From Aggregatibacter aphrophilus ATCC 33389 (lineage in GTDB: Bacteria > Pseudomonadota > Gammaproteobacteria > Enterobacterales > Pasteurellaceae), in NCBI RefSeq assembly GCF_900636915.1, contig NZ_LR134327.1, positions 310,001 through 374,000 of the forward strand: a stretch of 64,000 bases of DNA. Direction: 5' to 3'. A program made the translations under genes and the position numbers. The stretch's first letter is position 1. The number at the start of each line of letters is the position of its first letter. The notes beneath the pieces were generated by a model. It was not told the DNA's origin, searched no databases, and saw only the letters and a program-made list of their open reading frames with translations. Positions 8,585 through 16,749 of this stretch are shown in pieces.

Positions 8585-8601
8585 GGCGCAATAATGCGCC
8601 A
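8584..8601 (-). promoter_or_regulatory. perfect hairpin abutting the gpI start codon
   Basis: TGGCGCA ATAA TGCGCCA (plus strand, 8584-8601) is a 7-bp perfect inverted repeat with a 4-base loop. The first base of the gpI ATG lies in it, and no clear Shine-Dalgarno sequence precedes the gene, so the structure may control translation initiation. The gap 8603-8770 upstream is AT-rich and has no gene I can support. Confidence 0.5.
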
Positions 8602-8770
8602 ATTTGAGGGGGTGGTGGGTTTATTGTGGCTCGCAATAATTAATGATGTTTTAGTTTGATTTTGTGATTTGTGATTAAGATTGGATTTGCTATCGCGTTT
8701 AAGAGGGGTTTAAATGCGTTTAAGTGCGTTTAAAAAATTAAGTTAATACGATTTATCGCCTTAATATATT

Positions 8771-9214
8771 TTAATCGCTCCACGCGCGTTTTATTGCGTT
8801 TTTTAAAATATCCTTGATTTCATCTATTCCCTGCTCGGATATCCCTAAAAACGGACGCGCAGGCATTTTTTTGGTGCCAAGCTGATGATATATGCCGTAA
8901 GACTCAGACACACCCACGGCGGCAAAGTCATCACCATAATCAATATTAAGGCTTGCCATCAATAAGCCGGTGCGGTGCAATATCTTACCATCATAACCCT
9001 TGGCATAACGACTTTTTTTATAGGCGGGGTCGAGATCTTCCCACTTTTCACCTTTTGGTGACCGCTCATCCTCTAAAGCGTCTTCAGCATCTTCACGCAA
9101 TACGTTAGCCATTTTGCGTGTAATGCCGTCAGATTTGCCTAATTGCACCAGTTTAGCAAATGCGCCCTGTACAATGCGCATGTCTTTTTCGTCAAATTTT
9201 ATATCGAGTTCCAC
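8771..9214 (-). CDS. phage virion morphogenesis protein (Mu gpG-like)
   Basis: 147 residues. The pattern ALEDERSPKGEKWEDLDPAY, then HRTGLLMASL, then YGIYHQLGTKKMPARPFLG is diagnostic of the phage virion morphogenesis (gpG/gpS-like) family, needed for head completion or tail attachment. It sits between the minor head gene and the protease gene, as in Mu. It is separated from the gp30 gene by a 126-base gap that holds a tRNA-like sequence on the opposite strand. Confidence 0.9.
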   Translation of the reverse strand: MELDIKFDEKDMRIVQGAFAKLVQLGKSDGITRKMANVLREDAEDALEDERSPKGEKWEDLDPAYKKSRYAKGYDGKILHRTGLLMASLNIDYGDDFAAVGVSESYGIYHQLGTKKMPARPFLGISEQGIDEIKDILKNAIKRAWSD

Positions 9215-9256
9215 TTGACATACTCCTTCAAAAGGGGTTAAATCAATTCAACTAAC

Positions 9257-9333
9257 GCGCTGGGTGGCGAAACGGCAACGCGGCATGATGACAAAATCAT
9301 GTATACTGTAGGTTCAAATCCTGCCCCAGCGCT
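9257..9333 (+). tRNA. orphan tRNA-like element, anticodon loop irregular
   Basis: On the plus strand, opposite to all neighbouring phage genes, the sequence folds as a cloverleaf. The acceptor stem is GCGCTGGG/CCCAGCGC (8 bp if fully paired, or CGCTGGG/CCCAGCG as a normal 7 bp). U8 follows, then a D arm with 3-bp stem GCG/CGC and loop AAACGGCAA containing A14 and G18G19. The T arm is a 5-bp stem GTAGG/CCTGC with a canonical 7-base loop TTCAAAT. The anticodon arm is aberrant: CATGAT/ATCATG leaves a 6-base loop GACAAA, or a 5-bp stem leaves 8 bases, so no normal anticodon with U33 can be read. The variable loop is about 6 bases. No CCA is encoded. It may be a decayed tRNA, an unusual phage tRNA or a tRNA mimic. 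Confidence 0.6.
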
Positions 9334-9340
9334 TAGTCAT

Positions 9341-10678
9341 TTAAGGCTTTCCTTTCAATACTACATACACACCGCCTTTTATCGCATTTAATACCATATC
9401 AAAGTCTTCGACCTTATAAGCATTAATGACAGCATCCACCTGTTCTTTTGGTTTCAGTCTGCGACGATTAAAATCGGCTGTTACAATCACTTTAATACTA
9501 CGGTCGGCATTAAAATAGATCAGATTGTTATGCCCCTCACTCCTATCAAAGACGACCAAACTTTCATCCGCAATAATACGTGATAATGAGCTGTATTCTT
9601 TTTCATTTAAGCCTATGCCGCCTTTGTGATGTTTATGACTATTGGCATGTAATAAGTTTCTTTCGGTCATAACAAGCAGGCGTTGGCTTGTTTGTCCGGT
9701 AATTTGCTTAACATCGTCAGCAATATCCTCAGACACAATACCTGCGCTAATATATCGGTCACTTGCCCCACGATTATTCAGGTTGGCTTTAACCCAATTC
9801 TCAAATGCCTTATGCCGCGCTTCACTTTTGTTGATTGCTTGGATAGTCTGACTACGTAAATCACGGTTTTTTGCATCTAAGATTTTACGGATTAAAACGA
9901 TGTCATTTCCTACCGCACTTTTGCCAACATTATTGCTCCATCCTGCGTCCGTGGTAATGGTGCCTTTATCGGTCGTTAGGCTATACACTTTGGCATGGGT
10001 TTCTTCGCCGGTGGCCTTATCCACGCCCGCAAGCGCCCAATCCTGTTTAATTCTGCCGCCCGATTGACTTACCTCAAGCCCCATTTTGTCTAACCGTCTT
10101 TGGCTTAACGCACGCACCCGGCAACGACAATTCCAGCCATTGGGCGGATACATGACATCCCAAATCGGGTCGTCATAACGATACACCTTCTCGTGCAAGG
10201 CTAAATGACTTGCCCGAGTGCGACTATCTTTAATCGCCAAATATTGCCAATAGGGCTGTTCATCGGCGTTGGCCATTTGTTCGGCGTAGCGCGCGGCATG
10301 GTAAGCGGTGATTTTATTGGTGCGTAAAATCGTTTGTAAGCGGCGCGGACTGCCGAGCTGTATCGTCTGCTCCGTGCCGTTGGTATTAGACACTTTAACT
10401 TTTCCCCACCATCCCAACGCCTCCAGTTTGGGGCGCAAATTGTTGATATATTCGCGCTCCGGGATGCCTTTTTCAATGGCTTCCACGGTGGCCGTGCGGA
10501 TAGTCTCTAAAATATCCATGCGGGTGACTTTTGCCACGGTAAACGCCCGCGCGTGGGCATCCTCAAGGGCTTCTTGCCAATTCCAGGCGATGGCATACCC
10601 CTTGGCCTTGAGATAGTCAACGGCAAGTTTAGGCTCCATGCGCAATAGCTCGCGCATATCTAGATTAGCGGTTGGCAT
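9341..10678 (-). CDS. minor head protein (Mu gp30/F-like) with C-terminal nuclease-like extension
   Basis: 445 residues. Residues 1-200 form an SPP1 gp7/Mu gp30-type minor head (MuF) domain ending in the signature NGWNCRCRVRALSQ (about 180-192). A further region of about 245 residues follows; its last 100 (HHKGGIGLNEKEYSSL ... VFDRSEGHNNLIYFN ... VVLKGKP) resemble the Barnase/EndoU/ColicinE5/RelE-like nuclease folds known as C-terminal toxins on MuF proteins. The paired histidines at about 349-351 and the YFN segment are suggestive, but active-site assignment is not certain. It overlaps the portal gene by 14 bases. Confidence 0.85.
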   Translation of the reverse strand: MPTANLDMRELLRMEPKLAVDYLKAKGYAIAWNWQEALEDAHARAFTVAKVTRMDILETIRTATVEAIEKGIPEREYINNLRPKLEALGWWGKVKVSNTNGTEQTIQLGSPRRLQTILRTNKITAYHAARYAEQMANADEQPYWQYLAIKDSRTRASHLALHEKVYRYDDPIWDVMYPPNGWNCRCRVRALSQRRLDKMGLEVSQSGGRIKQDWALAGVDKATGEETHAKVYSLTTDKGTITTDAGWSNNVGKSAVGNDIVLIRKILDAKNRDLRSQTIQAINKSEARHKAFENWVKANLNNRGASDRYISAGIVSEDIADDVKQITGQTSQRLLVMTERNLLHANSHKHHKGGIGLNEKEYSSLSRIIADESLVVFDRSEGHNNLIYFNADRSIKVIVTADFNRRRLKPKEQVDAVINAYKVEDFDMVLNAIKGGVYVVLKGKP

Positions 10679-12245
10679 TGAGACGTCCTATCAAGTCGCT
10701 AACAAATAATGCACGGGTAAGCATTTGCTCCAACGCGTCATCGTCCAAATCTTGATAGAGTTCGGCCAGGCGGGTTTGTGCGTATTCATAGCCACCTGTG
10801 CGGATAGCGTCCACAATCGGTTTTAACATCGGGTCAATCACCGACTCGTATTCTTCTGCCGTAGGCTCCAGCTCGTCGATTAAGTCGTCGGGGTCGCGGT
10901 GGATTGTGTTAAATTTAAGCTCCGGTAGGTTAGCGCTTAATATGGCTTTTTTGCGCGGGTCTTCCGGTTCGGCTTTGGGCTGTGTTCGGCTTAATACGTC
11001 TTCATTCTCGGCTGCAACAGGGATTTGCATTTTATCTTGCGCCCATTGCAACGGGATTTTAAACCCGATGTCAACTAACTTGCCCAATCCCTCACCAAAG
11101 CTATTAATATCCTCACTTTCGGCGGTGTCAAATTCAAATCGTGGTATGCGGCGCGCGTCGTTAAATGACTTACAGTTAAGCGCATAAAGCGGGTACACCA
11201 AATCACGGGTTAGCGTTGCGGCTAAGCGTTTTAAATCGGCGTCACGTAATTCTTGGCGCACCTCATTGTGTACATTGCCAAGGGCATTGGTCGAGGTCTT
11301 GCCATCAGATTGCGAGGTGAGCGTGCCGCCTAAAATCGCTTTAGACATGGATTTTTCCGCCCAGTCAATCATCGCCATAAATTCTGCCGCATTGCCGTCA
11401 GCCGCCTTGGCAAATTCAATCTCCATGCCGCGCGGGATGATGCCGCCTGCGTTATGACCGATACTCATTACCGCCCGTAACAATGTATTTTTCTCGTTGT
11501 TGGTAGCCCCTTCCGGATATTTACCAAGGCGCAATGGCAGGCCATAAATCTCCAAAAACTCGGCAAAATCTCGGGCGGAGTAGTTGCGATAAATAAACGG
11601 CCAAACCAAGGTGCGCACAAGACCAATACGGGACAAATAACCCGTTTTCGCCTTGGCTATATGCGTAATCCATCCAAATTTAGCCAGCTCCACGCCTTTT
11701 TCTGTGCCATCGCGCAAGCGTAATGTATTGCGGTCATATTGCGGCGTCATAAACCACGCAGGGTCGCGCCAGTTAACATTACGGATTAATTTCAGGCCGC
11801 TGACAAGGCCCGGTTCCCACTCGATTTCTTGGCAACTAAACCCTTTCAAAATGGCGTCAGTCGCATCAAAAATGCAATCATCCAGCCACGTTGCGTCACG
11901 CAAGATTTCTTCGAGCATTTGTGCGTCTCGTTGTTCTGCCGCACCGGCATTAGGCGGCGGGGCAATTTGCCAATCCATTGTCAAGATGGCATTACGGCGC
12001 TTGCCGAGCTCCGATTGCAAGTGTGAGTCCTTTTCCTCCATATCTTCGGCCAATTCACATTGTCCGATTAAGTCGCCCATTTCAGCGGCACGTAATAATG
12101 TTGCCGCTTTGGATGGGGTAAGACCGCTTGCCGGGTGCTCACTATAATGACGTTGCAACCAACCTAAGCGGCTGTCATTTTCGGTTTGTAGCTCGTCATC
12201 AAAAGCAAATGGTTTGCCGTGGATGTCTAAAATTTTGCTTTGCAT
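10665..12245 (-). CDS. portal protein (Mu gp29-like, DUF935)
   Basis: 526 residues. The portal forms the dodecameric channel through which DNA enters the head. The N-terminal pattern (SGLTPSKAATLLRAAEMGDL), the central LTMDWQIAPP and WRDPAWFMTPQYDR segments, and the KSMSKAILGGTLTSQSDGKTS motif are diagnostic of DUF935 portals. It lies between the terminase large subunit and the minor head gene, as in Mu. The C-terminus is acidic. An uptake-signal-like core does not interrupt the frame. Confidence 0.93.
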   Translation of the reverse strand: MQSKILDIHGKPFAFDDELQTENDSRLGWLQRHYSEHPASGLTPSKAATLLRAAEMGDLIGQCELAEDMEEKDSHLQSELGKRRNAILTMDWQIAPPPNAGAAEQRDAQMLEEILRDATWLDDCIFDATDAILKGFSCQEIEWEPGLVSGLKLIRNVNWRDPAWFMTPQYDRNTLRLRDGTEKGVELAKFGWITHIAKAKTGYLSRIGLVRTLVWPFIYRNYSARDFAEFLEIYGLPLRLGKYPEGATNNEKNTLLRAVMSIGHNAGGIIPRGMEIEFAKAADGNAAEFMAMIDWAEKSMSKAILGGTLTSQSDGKTSTNALGNVHNEVRQELRDADLKRLAATLTRDLVYPLYALNCKSFNDARRIPRFEFDTAESEDINSFGEGLGKLVDIGFKIPLQWAQDKMQIPVAAENEDVLSRTQPKAEPEDPRKKAILSANLPELKFNTIHRDPDDLIDELEPTAEEYESVIDPMLKPIVDAIRTGGYEYAQTRLAELYQDLDDDALEQMLTRALFVSDLIGRLNANR

Positions 12246-12254
12246 AAGTAATCC

Positions 12255-13817
12255 TTAAATATTATCCCAATCAGAGCCAAACTCGGCCTTAAGGTCTTCT
12301 TTTTCGCTGTTGGAGTATTCAAAATTTCGGCCGCCTGTCGCGCTTTGGTGTTTGGCGGGCAGTGGTGTAAACTCAATTTCTCCGCCCGTCATATAACTTG
12401 CTCGCACTGCCATACAATACGACACCGCGCTGTCTCCGTGGCGCTGTCCGCTTTTGCCTTGATTGCGGGCGCGGTCGATTTTCGGTACGCCATTAATCAC
12501 CACAATGTGCCCTTGGTCTAAGATGATTTCTTCATCTTGCGGGATTTGGATCAGTCCGCTTTCATATAGCGCTTTATATTTTGGCATCCACTCGCGGTAC
12601 CATTTATCATTTAACTGCACCGTCTCGACCATGCTTGCGCCATAACGCAATAGCACGGACTCCGCTAAATACCCCCCGTTTCCGGTGGCATCAAATGCCG
12701 CACCGATAAAACGTGGGATGTGTTTTAACACAAAAAATACGATTTGTTTTTGTTGCTCATAAGGGCAATTACGCACCTCAAGGGTGATATCCATGTGGCG
12801 TGCCGTAGTCGGTTGCACGGCACAAACGCTAAAAATACTCAAGTCGCCTTTACGCGCAAAGTCACACCCAAACGAGTGACGCATATCTTTATCTAGCGCG
12901 TCTAAGTGCGGTAAAACGTCTTTGATTAGCCATTCATTGACTAGCGTAATACGCTCCATCTCACTGTAGTCTATAAACTTGCTGTCGCATTCAAATGCAA
13001 GTTTGACCTTATCCGGATTCGCCGCGCGGTCAACTAGCGGACGAGGGATATAACCACCGGAGCTTCGTTTTGGTACGCAGTAGTATTCTTCCAGTGCGTC
13101 TTCTTCCGTGGAGGTGTCACGCAATAAACCGCGCTTCCAGGCATCTTCTTTTGCTGGTGACCATTCCTGTTTTGACACCTGGCAAATACGTTGGTAAAGC
13201 CCCTCTTTGCACGCGTCATCTAGTGTAATAGTGTGGATGGAGTAGCTTTTGCGACCCGCGCGGCTATCTTGGATTAATTGGTTAAACAGATTGTCCACGC
13301 CGTTATGAGTTGAGATTAACCGCACTTTTGCGCCCCACATGGTAAGCGCAAGAGCCGCCTTCAGAACTTCGGCTAGTTTTTCGTGAAATGCCGCTTCGTC
13401 AATACACACGACCCCTTGCATACCACGCAAGTTTTTAGGGTTGGATGAGAGTGCTTTAATCTTAAAGCCCGATGCAAAGTAGATGACGTAGGTTAAAATG
13501 TCCTTGTCTTCGTCATCAAAAATCTCTTCTTGGATTTGCCCGGCGGCTTGGTTAAAGTTTTCCGCCCACATGGCCGCCGCGTCAATAAACTCGCGTGCCA
13601 TCTCTTTGTTGGAGCCGATATAAAAAACATCAGACCCGCTGTCTGATTTTGCTCTGCCCGCAATTAATACATCATCTGCCGCTTCCGCCCAGGTTAAACC
13701 TGTTCGACGGGACTTTTCGGCAATTTTTAAAGGGCTATCATCAGCAACCCAGCGCTTTTGATAGCCCAATAATAATTCTTTCGGATCAAACGGGATAAAA
13801 TCCGGTAACTTCATCAT
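12255..13817 (-). CDS. terminase large subunit (Mu gp28-like)
   Basis: 520 residues. This is the packaging motor: an N-terminal ATPase with an adapted Walker A at about 35-43 (KSRRTGLTW) and Walker B at 136-141 (VVCIDE), then a C-terminal RNase H-like nuclease with acidic residues at HSFGCDFARKGDLS and AAFDATGNGGYLAE. It is preceded by the gp27-type small subunit, overlapping it by 4 bases (ATGA), and followed by the portal after 9 bases. Mu-like phages package by headful from integrated copies, so packaging needs host flanking DNA. Confidence 0.93.
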   Translation of the reverse strand: MMKLPDFIPFDPKELLLGYQKRWVADDSPLKIAEKSRRTGLTWAEAADDVLIAGRAKSDSGSDVFYIGSNKEMAREFIDAAAMWAENFNQAAGQIQEEIFDDEDKDILTYVIYFASGFKIKALSSNPKNLRGMQGVVCIDEAAFHEKLAEVLKAALALTMWGAKVRLISTHNGVDNLFNQLIQDSRAGRKSYSIHTITLDDACKEGLYQRICQVSKQEWSPAKEDAWKRGLLRDTSTEEDALEEYYCVPKRSSGGYIPRPLVDRAANPDKVKLAFECDSKFIDYSEMERITLVNEWLIKDVLPHLDALDKDMRHSFGCDFARKGDLSIFSVCAVQPTTARHMDITLEVRNCPYEQQKQIVFFVLKHIPRFIGAAFDATGNGGYLAESVLLRYGASMVETVQLNDKWYREWMPKYKALYESGLIQIPQDEEIILDQGHIVVINGVPKIDRARNQGKSGQRHGDSAVSYCMAVRASYMTGGEIEFTPLPAKHQSATGGRNFEYSNSEKEDLKAEFGSDWDNI

Positions 13818-14383
13818 GCAATCCCCAAAATTTTTGCTTTCAGGTGGTCAACGGTTTCTTGCGATAGTCCGGCTTGCGAAATCACTTTTTCCGCCGTTTC
13901 TGCGGCAAGTTGCGCCACCTCTTTGCGAATTTTGCGCTCCCGCTCCTCGTTGATAGCTTGTGCTTGCTCAATTCGGTTGGCTACTAAAGCAAGCTGATTA
14001 ATGACTTTAGGGTCGACATCATCATCTTGACCTAACGCCATGGCCTTATCAAAGGCAATGGTCTTGACCGCCTCCATTAAGAGTTTGCCAACATCCGATT
14101 GCGGCGCTTCGCCGATTTGCTTCGTCCAGATTTCGGCCATCTCGCGGCTTTCGCGGATTTTTGCCCCCATCTTTTCCATCTTGCTGGCATAGCGGTTAAG
14201 CCCTGTTTTGCTCAAAAGTGCGGTTTCCGGCAAGCCACAATCGCGGATGAGATCGTTAATTTCTTCCAAAATTTCAGCCTGTGAAAACATCTTGTCGCGC
14301 AACATCATGGCAAGGCGGGTTTTGATGTCCGGTGGTAATAAATCAACTTTTGATGCGCGCCCGCGGGTGGTTTTATCACTCAT
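13814..14383 (-). CDS. terminase small subunit (Mu gp27-like, DUF3486)
   Basis: 189 residues. The pattern RGRASKVDLLPPDIKTRLAMML at the N-terminus (helix-turn-helix for DNA-site recognition) and the long helical C-terminal half are characteristic of DUF3486 proteins, the small terminase subunit of Mu-like phages. It overlaps the large subunit gene by 4 bases. The charged coiled-coil stretch (QAINEERERKIRKEVAQLAAE) is about residues 140-165. Confidence 0.9.
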   Translation of the reverse strand: MSDKTTRGRASKVDLLPPDIKTRLAMMLRDKMFSQAEILEEINDLIRDCGLPETALLSKTGLNRYASKMEKMGAKIRESREMAEIWTKQIGEAPQSDVGKLLMEAVKTIAFDKAMALGQDDDVDPKVINQLALVANRIEQAQAINEERERKIRKEVAQLAAETAEKVISQAGLSQETVDHLKAKILGIA

Positions 14384-14405
14384 TTAAAGCCCCTTTAAAG
14401 TCGGT

Positions 14406-14705
14406 TTAAAGGTGAGGTGACGGGCGTTTAACGCCGTCCACGATAACGCGCCCTTGTGCCACGTCTAACCCTCTTTGAGTGATGACGAGGACAAAAAACT
14501 CACCTTTGCCGGTGTCAATGCGCTTGATTTTGACTAAACCTTGTTCTTCGAGCCAAATCGCATGATTGCGCACCAAATCGCGGCTGATGTTGTGTCCGTA
14601 GGCGGTTAATACATCTTGTAAGATGGACTCGTTAGCGTCGTAGCCGTCTTCCGCAAGCGTGCGGAGCATGACAAGACGTTGGTCTTTAGTAAAAATATCG
14701 TGCAT
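14406..14705 (-). CDS. Mu gp26-like winged-helix protein
   Basis: 99 residues. The pattern QRLVMLRTLAEDGYDANESILQDVL (outline residues 9-33), then SRDLVRNHAIWLEEQGLVKI, is a winged-helix DNA-binding fold and matches a small phage protein family that precedes gp27 in Mu-like phages. Its function is unknown; it may belong to the packaging set. It ends 22 bases before the gp27-like gene. Confidence 0.8.
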   Translation of the reverse strand: MHDIFTKDQRLVMLRTLAEDGYDANESILQDVLTAYGHNISRDLVRNHAIWLEEQGLVKIKRIDTGKGEFFVLVITQRGLDVAQGRVIVDGVKRPSPHL

Positions 14706-14708
14706 GAT

Positions 14709-15044
14709 TTATTCCTTTCGGTTCAAAACTTTATCTTCCAGCAATAAGCCCGTTTGGCGGCTAATTGCGCTTAATGTGGCGTTAGTGGCCTTCGTTTCGC
14801 CTTCAATTTTTGTCATCAATTTTTCAAGTGATGCAAAATCTTTTGCAGTGGGTAACGCGTCCACTTTTAATTCCATTTTTGTCAACCGTTCATCGTTTTT
14901 TTCGATGCCATCTTGCAGCATGTAAATATCGCTTTTTTTGGCATATTTACTATCCATTTTGAGCCAAAAAAGGGTTCCTATAACGCCAAAAAGGGTGGCG
15001 ATAATGCTCCAGTTTTTCTGGATAAAAGAGATAATTTCCATCAT
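14709..15044 (-). CDS. DUF2730-type phage membrane protein
   Basis: I prefer ATG at 15044 (111 residues; MMEIISFIQKNW) over an upstream start. A single hydrophobic segment (about 11-31) is followed by an amphipathic coiled region (EKNDERLTKMELKVDALP), the layout of DUF2730 proteins in Mu-like prophages. Its start overlaps the stop of the preceding zinc-finger gene. A role in lysis or superinfection is possible but not shown. Confidence 0.75.
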   Translation of the reverse strand: MMEIISFIQKNWSIIATLFGVIGTLFWLKMDSKYAKKSDIYMLQDGIEKNDERLTKMELKVDALPTAKDFASLEKLMTKIEGETKATNATLSAISRQTGLLLEDKVLNRKE

Positions 15045-15259
15045 TTTTGTGATTCTTCGTGTTCTTGTTGACAACTTACACAACGCACACAGTGCGGCAT
15101 GGCTTTAATGCGGGCTGGGGGGATAAGCGCACCGCAATCCATACAATACCGCGCCGTGTTCATGGCATTGGCAAATTGTTGCGCCGATGCCTGTTGTTTG
15201 CGCCAGTTATCCCACATTATTTCTTCCCTTTCTTGGGTTTTATCAACAATGTCATTCAT
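15041..15259 (-). CDS. TraR/DksA-type zinc finger protein
   Basis: 72 residues with C39-x2-C42 and C57-x2-C60 (CMDCGALIPPARIKAM ... CVRC), the C4 zinc finger of the TraR/DksA family. The N-terminal helix carries acidic residues that in DksA-like proteins enter the RNA polymerase secondary channel. Phage versions can redirect host transcription. It overlaps the Rz1 gene by 8 bases and the DUF2730 gene by 4 bases. Confidence 0.85.
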   Translation of the reverse strand: MNDIVDKTQEREEIMWDNWRKQQASAQQFANAMNTARYCMDCGALIPPARIKAMPHCVRCVSCQQEHEESQK

Positions 15260-15458
15260 TGGGTTGTGATTCCTTCTCGCAAATGGTGCGATAGGTTTTG
15301 TTATGGGCTAACACTTGGCGCAACGTGCCTAGCGTGTCCTTTTCCGAGGCTTTAATAATGGCAAAGCCTGCGCAACTATTATTCGGCGCGTAAGTCGTTG
15401 TTTTTGCGCAACTCGTCAACAACAGAGTCGCGACCAAGACCATGAGTTGTTTCATCAT
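15252..15458 (-). CDS. Rz1-like outer-membrane spanin lipoprotein
   Basis: 68 residues with a lipoprotein signal: MMKQLMVLVATLLLTSC, lipobox ending at C17, and no retention of a long mature domain. The gene starts inside the Rz-like gene in another frame (overlap 15379-15458), the classical embedded Rz/Rz1 layout. Together the two spanins fuse inner and outer membranes in the last step of lysis. Confidence 0.8.
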   Translation of the reverse strand: MMKQLMVLVATLLLTSCAKTTTYAPNNSCAGFAIIKASEKDTLGTLRQVLAHNKTYRTICEKESQPNE

Positions 15459-15663
15459 TTTTTTGCTTCACTTTGTAGTTTTTAACTTGTTTCTCAACGA
15501 CCGCTTTTTCGGTCTTGAGCTGTTCGTTTTTGGTTGTTAATTCCGCGTTTGCACGAGACAGGCTCTCTGCGTGAGATTTAATTCTGCGGATTTTAAAATA
15601 CACATAGCCGATGATGGCCAAGATAACGGCGCCAAGCGCGCCAATTAGGCTTAAATTAATCAT
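15379..15663 (-). CDS. Rz-like inner-membrane spanin (DUF2681-type)
   Basis: 94 residues: a single N-terminal membrane segment (about 5-23) followed by a coiled-coil region (SRANAELTTKNEQLKTEKAV) and a polar C-terminus, the standard layout of an i-spanin. It overlaps the Rz1-like lipoprotein gene in another frame, and both follow the holin-like and amidase genes. Confidence 0.8.
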   Translation of the reverse strand: MINLSLIGALGAVILAIIGYVYFKIRRIKSHAESLSRANAELTTKNEQLKTEKAVVEKQVKNYKVKQKNDETTHGLGRDSVVDELRKNNDLRAE

Positions 15664-15889
15664 AATTAGGGTCTCTGTGTCTGTTGCGATTTAATGCGTT
15701 AGCAAAGCCCTTGGTTGCTGCACCGCCTGCGCAAAAAATGGCAAAGTACATAAACATTTCCGGCACATAAGGACGGTCAACCCATGCGCAAAAGCAGAGG
15801 ATAACGGCCATTAAAATCGCGCCGAAAAACTGGATAAATGCGGTTGTGGACAATCGGCCGTCCGCGTTAGTGTAAAGCTGTGAAAACAT
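15656..15889 (-). CDS. holin-like protein (DUF2644-type)
   Basis: I choose ATG at 15889 (77 residues), starting MFSQLYTNADGRLSTTAFIQ. Two hydrophobic segments (about 20-40 and 46-64) with a polar C-terminal tail suggest a holin. The sequence matches a small Pasteurellaceae Mu-prophage family (DUF2644). It lies in the lysis cassette, overlapping the Rz-like gene by 8 bases. Confidence 0.7.
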   Translation of the reverse strand: MFSQLYTNADGRLSTTAFIQFFGAILMAVILCFCAWVDRPYVPEMFMYFAIFCAGGAATKGFANALNRNRHRDPNYD

Positions 15890-15891
15890 AA

Positions 15892-16125
15892 TTATTGCCC
15901 CTGTATAAGCTCGCAACGGTAAAAATTAACGCCTATTTTGAATTTGCCGTAATCTTGGCAATCGGTAACAACATCAAAACTGACGCTAATCACAGTAAAC
16001 ATAATGCCAATTAGACATACTGCGACAATCAAAAATAAAATCGCTATGTCAGTCTTGTCATGCATAAACGATATAACAGCACCAAAACTGCAAACGGCAA
16101 ATAAACAGATCGGAAGCCCCATCAT
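15892..16125 (-). CDS. small membrane protein in the lysis cassette
   Basis: 77 residues with two membrane segments (about 4-22 and 27-49) and a short polar C-terminus with three cysteines overall. It lies immediately after the amidase gene (ATG one base after its stop) and before the holin-like gene. It could be a second holin or an antiholin; position is the only support. Confidence 0.6.
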   Translation of the reverse strand: MMGLPICLFAVCSFGAVISFMHDKTDIAILFLIVAVCLIGIMFTVISVSFDVVTDCQDYGKFKIGVNFYRCELIQGQ

Positions 16126-16671
16126 TTACCCCTTATACAAATGGTCAAAGTTAATCATTTGCTCACTATCAAGCCATGCCCATACATCAAAACAAGGGCA
16201 ATCTTTCAGCCACTCGTTCGGCGTAATCGTGCCGTCGCCGTTTAAATCAGGGCTTAAATCACGATGTCCACAAATGCGAGCACTGGGATGTTGACTTTCG
16301 AGTTTGCGTAAGAGTTTGTGCAGTGCAATCCACTGCGCCTCGGTGTATTCACCGTGGTTTTTGCCTCTTTTGGTGACGCCACCGACTAGGCAAATGCCGA
16401 CGGAATGTTGGTTGTGGCCTTTTACATGCGCCCCGTCTTCACCAACTTGACGGCCTGTTTCCACGGTGCCGTCAGTATCAATCACAAAGTGGTAGCCGAT
16501 AGAGGTTAAGTGCGGGTTAAATTGTTTGCATTTTGCGGCGTCACGTTTAAATCCGCGCGCTTTGTGCCACTCATCAATGCGTTGTGCGGCGGTTTGTGTG
16601 GCAGTGCGTAATTGATTGCCGTTTTGTGTGGCCGAGCAATGGATCACTATTTTGTGGATGGGTAAAGACAT
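16126..16671 (-). CDS. N-acetylmuramoyl-L-alanine amidase (endolysin)
   Basis: 181 residues. Amidase_2 family, T7 lysozyme-like: the zinc-binding histidine in VIHCSAT near the N-terminus, GHNQHSVGICLVGG in the middle, and GHRDLSPDLNGDGTITP with KDCPCFD near the C-terminus supply metal ligands and the catalytic site. It cleaves the amide bond between muramic acid and L-alanine in peptidoglycan. There is no signal peptide, so holin-dependent release is expected. It is the first late gene after the Mor terminator. Confidence 0.93.
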   Translation of the reverse strand: MSLPIHKIVIHCSATQNGNQLRTATQTAAQRIDEWHKARGFKRDAAKCKQFNPHLTSIGYHFVIDTDGTVETGRQVGEDGAHVKGHNQHSVGICLVGGVTKRGKNHGEYTEAQWIALHKLLRKLESQHPSARICGHRDLSPDLNGDGTITPNEWLKDCPCFDVWAWLDSEQMINFDHLYKG

Positions 16672-16674
16672 AAA

Positions 16675-16707
16675 AAAACTCCCTTTAATGTTTTAAAGGG
16701 AGTTTAA
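16675..16707 (-). terminator. rho-independent terminator after mor
   Basis: AAACTCCCTTTAA and TTAAAGGGAGTTT form a stem around ATG-TT-type loop bases, followed by a T run on the minus strand. It separates the middle operon ending with mor (16750) from the lysis and late genes, where a Mor-type activated promoter would lie. Confidence 0.8.
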
Positions 16708-16749
16708 ACAAAGTAAGGAGCTATTCGGGTTTATTGTCTATCACTAAAT

